Shown one piece after another: positions 27,952 to 32,863 of a stretch of 32,863 bases of DNA (its first letter is position 1; the number at the start of each line of letters is the position of its first letter). The translations under genes were made by a program, and so were the position numbers. This DNA is from Coemansia sp. RSA 487 (taxonomy: Eukaryota > Kickxellomycota > Kickxellomycetes > Kickxellales > Kickxellaceae), in the NCBI GenBank assembly GCA_027577595.1, contig JANBRJ010000134.1, forward strand, positions 1 through 32,863, in the 5' to 3' direction. Below the pieces are notes generated by a model. That model searched no databases. It had not been told where the DNA came from and saw only the letters and a list, made by a program, of their open reading frames with translations.

Positions 27952-28881
27952 ATGTACAATATAATTCTAATAGCACTACTAACATTATTCGTTGTTTCTC
28001 GATCCATACTTATAAAGGATTTACTTGACGATATTGTGCACAGCGGGCGGTATGCGGCGGCAACGTACCAGCGGTTTGAGGACTGGACCAGCGAGTACGC
28101 ATGCCCTGCGTGCCAGCACGACGATATCCGCAACACTGAGCTCAACACAACATGGTCGACATCGCTACCTGTATTTAGCCGCGGATACATTGGCATTGAC
28201 CACAAGAGGCAGCATGTTGTCGTAGCGTTCCGCGGGACCACACATGTAATGGACGTGCTAGCCGATGCGCAAGTCGTGCAAGTGCAATGGCCAACCAGCG
28301 TCAATGGGTCAAAGGTGCATTGGGGGTTCCTTGCTGCGTACATGTCGGCCAGGAATGTGGTCCAAGACGCATTAGATGCAATAGCGATAGATAGGGAACA
28401 GTACCAGGTCCAGTTTATTGGCCATTCGCTTGGGGCAGCACAGGCAACGTTAGCGTTTGTGGACTATGTGGAGCGCAGGAACGGGTCTTATCAGATGCGC
28501 CCGCAGCTGACGACGTTTGGATCCCCGCGGGTCGGCAACCAAGCGTTTGCACAGTATGCGGATGCCATGCTAATGGCTGCAAATGGCAAAGGACTACGTC
28601 TGGTGCATGAATCGGATATCGTGCCGCATTTGCCAAGATCGTTTCTGCTTCCCTTCCAGGATTATGCGCACAGCGGGCGCGAGGTGTGGGCGAGAGACAG
28701 TGAGAAAGCGCCTGCGTCAGTGCTTGTACTCTGCCAAGAAAAGGGAGAAGCCGAAGAAGACCCATCGTGTTCGGCATCGGTGAGCCCTCTGAGGTGGAAC
28801 ATTGCTGATCACATGGTATATCCAGGAATCCGGATTGGGATCCCAAAGTTCCTGATCCAGCAACCAGAGCTTTCTTTATGA
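27952..28881 (+). CDS. Secreted class 3 (fungal-type) triacylglycerol lipase
   Basis: 309 residues from the ATG at 27952. MYNIILIALLTLFVVSRS is a signal peptide or anchor. The lipase triad is visible: S159 in IGHSLGAAQA (GHSLG elbow), D222 in HESDIVPHLP and H287 in NIADHMVYPG. RGYIGIDHKRQHVVVAFRGTT is the usual oxyanion-side block. Cysteines C51/C54 (CPAC) and C261/C273 match two of the three disulfide positions of Rhizomucor-type lipases. Substrates are probably acylglycerols outside the cell. The gene is convergent with the first RING gene, with stops about 46 bp apart. Confidence 0.92.
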   Translation: MYNIILIALLTLFVVSRSILIKDLLDDIVHSGRYAAATYQRFEDWTSEYACPACQHDDIRNTELNTTWSTSLPVFSRGYIGIDHKRQHVVVAFRGTTHVMDVLADAQVVQVQWPTSVNGSKVHWGFLAAYMSARNVVQDALDAIAIDREQYQVQFIGHSLGAAQATLAFVDYVERRNGSYQMRPQLTTFGSPRVGNQAFAQYADAMLMAANGKGLRLVHESDIVPHLPRSFLLPFQDYAHSGREVWARDSEKAPASVLVLCQEKGEAEEDPSCSASVSPLRWNIADHMVYPGIRIGIPKFLIQQPELSL

Positions 28882-28927
28882 ATGTAGTTGTTGTTCAACA
28901 TGTTAAAACAAGAAGCGAGATAATAGC

Positions 28928-29578
28928 TTACTTCTTTCTCCGTAGAAAACTCGATATTCCTGTGGTAGGTGGCCGTGTCTGTGCTTCCAAAAGCTGCGTC
29001 AGGCGTTCAATCTCCTGCTGCTGGCTATCACAAATATCATTAGAGTCCACCAGGTTTTCTGACAGTTGGTGGATTGTGGACTCTAGCTCATTGAGGTCGC
29101 CTTCATGTTTCGATTTCAGCTGAACCACTGAAGTGACCAATTCATTAAGAATCTCTTTGTAGTAGTCGTCGTAGTTAGCGTAGATATCTTTATCCGGCAT
29201 ATCCATGCCAAGCCCAGCAAAACATTCACACAGACTGCTGATACTTAAAGTTTGGTCGAGCTCTATCTTTGCGTATGACAATGAACTAGATGCAGTCTGC
29301 GGTTGGGGGTTATTCGCCGAACTGTTGCTGCTTCTGTTGCTGTTGCTGTTTTCGTCCTCATTAATGTCAATGTAAAGAACCAGTGATGGGCCATGGTGCC
29401 CTTTGTTGCATAGCGGACATGAGCTGTTTGAGCTGCTTGGCAGCCACTGATCGATACAGACTTTGTGGAATACGTGTCCACAGCTAAGCGCTGCTTGTTG
29501 GAGCTGCGACTGAGATGTGGAAGACGAAGACTCGAGGTTTGGCCCAAATAGCGACTCTTGGCAAATACTACAACCCAT
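28928..29578 (-). CDS. RING-H2/coiled-coil protein, paralogue 1 (TRAIP-like layout)
   Basis: 216 residues from the ATG at 29576-29578. An N-terminal RING-H2 finger uses C3, C6, C33, H35, H38, C41, C54 and C57 (CSIC, CGHVFHKVC, CPLC), so it is a candidate E3 ubiquitin ligase. GPSLVLYIDI follows, placed like the short hydrophobic strand after the RING in TRAIP. Then comes a Ser/Asn-rich linker, the block SLCECFAGLGMDMP (about 122-135), NELVTSVVQLKSKHE and a coiled coil to a basic end (FLRRKK). First of four related minus-strand copies. Substrate and partners unknown. The TRAIP comparison is of layout only. Confidence 0.8.
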   Translation of the reverse strand: MGCSICQESLFGPNLESSSSTSQSQLQQAALSCGHVFHKVCIDQWLPSSSNSSCPLCNKGHHGPSLVLYIDINEDENSNSNRSSNSSANNPQPQTASSSLSYAKIELDQTLSISSLCECFAGLGMDMPDKDIYANYDDYYKEILNELVTSVVQLKSKHEGDLNELESTIHQLSENLVDSNDICDSQQQEIERLTQLLEAQTRPPTTGISSFLRRKK

Positions 29579-30335
29579 TTTGATAATGTATAATGTATAA
29601 TATGCAAGTCGATAATCGAAAAGAAAAAGAAGAGCTTTTTTAAAAAAAAACCTTGAAACACAAGAATTGAAATGAGGACGAGGCAAATCAAAAAAACGTC
29701 AACTTAAAGCCACAAGCGCCAATAACATTTTGAAATTAACTTGTGTGTTGAAAAGAGTCTACACATATTTACAAGTATAAAATGAGGAACAAAATAAACA
29801 CTTAAAGTGACAGGGTAAACGTGTCAACTTGTTGAATGTCATATCTGTCACAACTGCATACAAAGGCAGGACCCATATGGTACTGCGGATAGGCTCCGCT
29901 TGTCAAAATTGCACTTTAAACCTCCAGTGAATCCTTGCCTTGTCTAGAATTTTGCTGACAATAGCATTGTTTGTACATTTGTATTTGACAACCTTAGATA
30001 ATTTGAGGTGTGGCTTGAGTTTTGGCGCTGGTTAGTTTTGTGGGTTTTTTTAGCGATTTATTAGGAATTCCGAATACGTAAACTACATGAAAACGCTATT
30101 GTTTCCCTCGTTTCCTAGACAGCACTAGGTGGCTAACACGCCGCTCTTTCGTTTAGCAGCGGCCGTGCAGTATAGAGCATGGTACTTTCTTGTATACCAG
30201 AGACTTAGGGTTTGCCATCTTTTCAGAGCACAAGAGGTGTTTAAATATTTCCCGATCCAACGAATAGAGTGCTCTTTTTCTTAAAGGAAGCCACGCTTAT
30301 TGCTTAATGAAGAGGAATGTATGAAAACGAGCTCT
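29579..30335. other. Intergenic stretch between RING paralogues 1 and 2
   Basis: 757 bp with no supportable gene. AT-rich, with no clear TATA box on either strand. The promoter of paralogue 1 lies in its left part, and the rest is unassigned. Confidence 0.4.
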
Positions 30336-30959
30336 TTAGTAGTCGCCTTGTCTCTTTTTTGCCAGCCCCGTGATGTGCCTTCTGTGCGCTTCCGAGAGCT
30401 TGGTCAGACGAGCAATTTCATTCTCATGGACTCTGCAAAGATCGTTGGAGTGCTTCAGGTCTCCTGCCAGCTTGTCGATCCTGGCTTGCAGTTTTCCTCT
30501 ATCGTCCTCATGCTTTGATACAAGCTGGGCCGTTGAAGCGACAAGTTCATCCAGCATTACATCGCAATAATCGCTGTAGCCCTCGTAATCGCTTGGTCCC
30601 GGTATATCCATGCCTAGTTCTGCAAAGCATTCGCATAATCTGTAAACATCCAAAGTTTGGCCTGTTTCCCTTGGTGGCGATGAGCTGGAAGCAGCAGTTT
30701 GAGGTTGGGTATTATTACTAGGTCTGCTGCTTTTTTCGTCCTCGTCAGCTTCAATATAGAGAACAAGCGCTGGTCCACAGTGCCTCTTGTGGCACAATGG
30801 ACACGAATTATTCGAGCTGCTTGCAAACCACTTGTCGATACATGTCCCGTGGAAAACATGCCCACAGCTCAGTGCTGCTGGTTTGAGACGAGACGACGTA
30901 GGTGCACTGTTGGAGCTTTCCAGCCTAAACAGCGGGTCTTGGCAAATACTACACCCCAT
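30336..30959 (-). CDS. RING-H2/coiled-coil protein, paralogue 2
   Basis: 207 residues from the ATG at 30957-30959. RING ligands C3, C6, C32, H34, H37, C40, C53 and C56 are complete. GPALVLYIEADEDE follows, then a Ser/Pro/Thr linker shorter than in paralogue 1, LCECFAELGMDIP, LDELVASTAQLVSKHEDD and a coiled coil ending in KKRQGDY. Compared with paralogue 1, the RING and the LCECF block are close while the linker differs strongly. Confidence 0.8.
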   Translation of the reverse strand: MGCSICQDPLFRLESSNSAPTSSRLKPAALSCGHVFHGTCIDKWFASSSNNSCPLCHKRHCGPALVLYIEADEDEKSSRPSNNTQPQTAASSSSPPRETGQTLDVYRLCECFAELGMDIPGPSDYEGYSDYCDVMLDELVASTAQLVSKHEDDRGKLQARIDKLAGDLKHSNDLCRVHENEIARLTKLSEAHRRHITGLAKKRQGDY

Positions 30960-31287
30960 CGGATAGTTTATGGAAAAAAAGGAGCTGTAAGAAAAACTTT
31001 AGAAATACAAAATAATAAAGTAAACTAGAAATGTTGATTTAAAGCCACCTTCACCAAGAGGAGAAAAAGAAAACACATATGGAGACAAATTGACAAATTG
31101 ACAATCTTATCCTTTTTTGACAATATGTTTGGTTCTTCCCTCGATAAATGCTATCACTCCATGATCTTTAGAAAGCTTGGGAATGTCAAAGTTCGAAAAT
31201 TACATGTTTGAGGCAATACCTTGTGCATTTAGTAGTTGCATTTTTTGGAAATCAAGCTATGTTTACAATATAAAATAAAATGCTAAT
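30960..31287. other. Intergenic stretch between RING paralogues 2 and 3
   Basis: 328 bp, AT-rich, with no gene or strong promoter signal seen. Confidence 0.4.
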
Positions 31288-32025
31288 TCAATAGTAATGA
31301 ATATCCTCGTCTGAATCCTCGCCGTAGTCTTCAGTGCTGTCAGACCCGTATCTTTCCTCATACCAATCGACAAGATCTTTCTCTCTCTGCAGCGCTGTCT
31401 GTAGCCCTGCGATGTGCTGCTTATGTGCCTCCGCAAGTTTATTCAGACGATCGACCTCATCTTGCTGCTCCTCCAGATAGCCCTCCAGCCGGTTGATCCT
31501 GAACTCCAGTCTCCCACGATCGTCCTCGTGCTTCAAAACCAGCTGCCCCGTTGATGCGACCAGTTCATCCAGCAGCTCTCCGCAATATTCATTGTAGCTC
31601 GAATAGTAGTTTTGTTCTGGTGCTTTGATACCCAGCTCATCAAAGCATTCACACAGCTTGTCAGCATCCATTGTTTGGCTAGCTGCCCTTTTGTATAACG
31701 ATGAGCCGGAAGCGGTGGTTTTCCGTTGGTTATTCTTCCTTGGTCTGCTGCTGCTGTTGTTGTTGTTGTTGTTTCTGGTGCTGCTGCTGCTTTCGTTTTC
31801 GTCTGCGTCGATATAGAGAACCAGCGCTGGGCCATGATGCTCCCTGGTACATAGCGGACACGTATGGTTTTCATTGCTTGATATCCACCGGTTAATACAG
31901 GCTTTGTGAAAGACGTGTCCGCAGTTCAGTGCTGCTGGCTGGAGACGAGCCACGGCAGAAGACGTAGATGTATTGCTGGCACTTGCCAGCCTAAGCAGCG
32001 AGTCCTGACATATACTACAAACCAT
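31288..32025 (-). CDS. RING-H2/coiled-coil protein, paralogue 3
   Basis: 245 residues from the ATG at 32023-32025. RING ligands C3, C6, C35, H37, H40, C43, C56 and C59 are complete, followed by GPALVLYIDADE. The linker is Asn/Ser-rich with a run of six Asn, encoded partly by GTT-type repeats. LCECFDELGIKAP and LDELVASTGQLVLKHEDD come next, then the longest coiled coil of the set. The end is acidic (DSTEDYGEDSDEDIHYY), unlike the basic end of paralogue 1. The copies therefore share the two blocks but differ in linker and tail. Confidence 0.8.
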   Translation of the reverse strand: MVCSICQDSLLRLASASNTSTSSAVARLQPAALNCGHVFHKACINRWISSNENHTCPLCTREHHGPALVLYIDADENESSSSTRNNNNNNSSSRPRKNNQRKTTASGSSLYKRAASQTMDADKLCECFDELGIKAPEQNYYSSYNEYCGELLDELVASTGQLVLKHEDDRGRLEFRINRLEGYLEEQQDEVDRLNKLAEAHKQHIAGLQTALQREKDLVDWYEERYGSDSTEDYGEDSDEDIHYY

Positions 32026-32568
32026 TTGATAATGAGCTAGAGTTGGTGGTTTATTAAAAACAAGTTGATAAAAAGCATGAGGGAGGCTAAACACAAGAGT
32101 TGGAAAAATAATAAATTATAGTTGGCTAGTATGAAACAATTATTGCGAAAAAGAAAAGAAAAAGAAATCAGAGTAAGGGAGTAGGTGAAGCAATATATTA
32201 TCGTTTTTTGGGTGCTGCCCCAGGGTTTAGACACTACTTCAAGGTGCCAAATTATGTATGTGTGAAGCTGCACATATAAAACACCTTAATTAGGACAGCA
32301 TTGATATAAGCTAATATATCTGAAGAGGGTTTCCACGTGCACTAAGGGGAAACTGCCCGTCATTCGGAAAAGGGAGTATATATGGTGGTGGTCATCAGGA
32401 TTAGCATGTCTAATTATAGATTACAAACAGGCGCAGGGCTCTCCTGTAAAGCAATGGCATGTATACCACTGTGGATGGATTTGTGTGTCGAAAATTCAAG
32501 TTTTAAAAGCTCCAAGGAAATCCAAGCACTATCCAAACACTCATTCGCTTGGTTCTTTTTGGTTTACA
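32026..32568. other. Intergenic stretch between RING paralogue 3 and the broken copy
   Basis: 543 bp. A plus-strand catataaaac (near 32,272) and gagtatatatgg (near 32,371) look like TATA boxes facing right, but no matching plus-strand gene is seen. AT-rich. Confidence 0.4.
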
Positions 32569-32863
32569 TCAAAAATAGGGAAAGAAGCAATCCAATAGCA
32601 ATAGCCATTTTCTGAACCCTCTTTCATCATCGTCGTCGTAGCCGTCATCTTCGCCAGACCCGTACCTTTCCTCATAACAAGCAGCAATAGTCATCGTGGC
32701 TCGAATAGCAGTATTTCTCTGGCACATCCACGCCTAGTTCGCCAAGGCACTCACACCACAGCCTGTCGATACCCAGTGCTTGGTTAGCTGTCCTTGACGA
32801 TGATGGCCTGGGTGCATTAGCCTGCTGTTGGTTGTTGCTGTTGCCGTTGCCGTTCAAGCGATT
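32569..32863 (-). pseudogene. Broken fourth RING-H2/coiled-coil copy, partial at window edge
   Basis: On the minus strand the frame runs in from the window edge with an Asn/Gln-rich linker, then LWCECLGELGVDVP and SSHDDYC, matching the LCECFxxLG block and the next segment of the other copies. It then stops. Right behind the stop, in another frame, comes YEERYGSGEDDGYDDDDE, which matches the acidic tail region of paralogue 3. The ELV coiled coil between these two points is missing, so an internal deletion of roughly 80 codons near 32,676-32,684 has joined the two parts out of frame. The RING half lies beyond the window and cannot be judged. Confidence 0.7.

Noticed and set aside
32382-32615. 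Plus-strand frame behind a TATA-like box
   Set aside because: 77 codons without recognisable features, closing near the broken RING copy; support is too weak.
1-32863. tRNA, rRNA genes and CRISPR arrays
   Set aside because: I looked for tRNA-like arms and regularly spaced identical repeats and saw none. A covariance-model search would be needed to exclude tRNAs firmly.

Overview
The window looks like eukaryotic nuclear DNA from a fungus, probably an intron-poor one. Support comes from the genes themselves: an Elongator ELP1 homologue, a Dsk2/ubiquilin, a phytanoyl-CoA dioxygenase-like protein, a UPF0643-like protein, a class 3 secreted lipase, and several proteins with signal peptides, low-complexity Ser/Thr/Pro stretches and in two cases a hydrophobic GPI-type tail. 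Almost every gene is one uninterrupted frame, spacing is short, and TATA-like boxes lie 40-100 bp before several start codons. An early-diverging lineage is possible, but I cannot place it from sequence alone.

Layout. (1) Positions 1 to about 7,000 are AT-rich and contain no convincing intact gene. They hold a partial ORF of unknown function, a broken C-terminal piece of the ribosome-biogenesis GTPase BMS1, two inverted copies of a roughly 200-bp MITE-like element, a 74-bp tandem duplication, a decayed RecQ-type helicase and a dispersed direct repeat. (2) Positions 7,047-8,543 encode an amidase-signature enzyme, and the following gap may hold a tiny spliced gene. (3) Positions 9,511-18,444 are a minus-strand run: ELP1, a Gln-rich protein of unknown function, then four secreted or surface proteins (a DNRLRE/CBM96-like protein, two probable GPI-anchored proteins and a small secreted protein). 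(4) Positions 18,728-28,881 are mixed-strand genes: a PHYHD1-like dioxygenase, a 3-hydroxyisobutyrate-dehydrogenase-like oxidoreductase, a 619-aa repeat-rich secreted protein, an atypical short-chain dehydrogenase, a UPF0643-like protein, Dsk2 and a secreted lipase. (5) Positions 28,928-32,863 hold three minus-strand paralogues of a RING-H2/coiled-coil protein plus a broken fourth copy at the window edge.

Working together: ELP1 (tRNA wobble modification) and Dsk2 (ubiquitin-receptor shuttle) are housekeeping genes. The secreted/GPI proteins at 14.9-18.4 kb, the 619-aa protein and the lipase form a cell-surface-rich neighbourhood. The RING-H2 array is the most novel-looking item. Its members share a TRAIP-like order (N-terminal RING, a hydrophobic LVLYI strand, then coiled coil), a conserved LCECFxxLG block I do not recognise, and a fast-varying Asn/Ser linker between them.

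Coding starts were placed at the first in-frame ATG that fits the protein family or signal peptide. No expression data or database searches were available, so functional names rest on recognised motifs.
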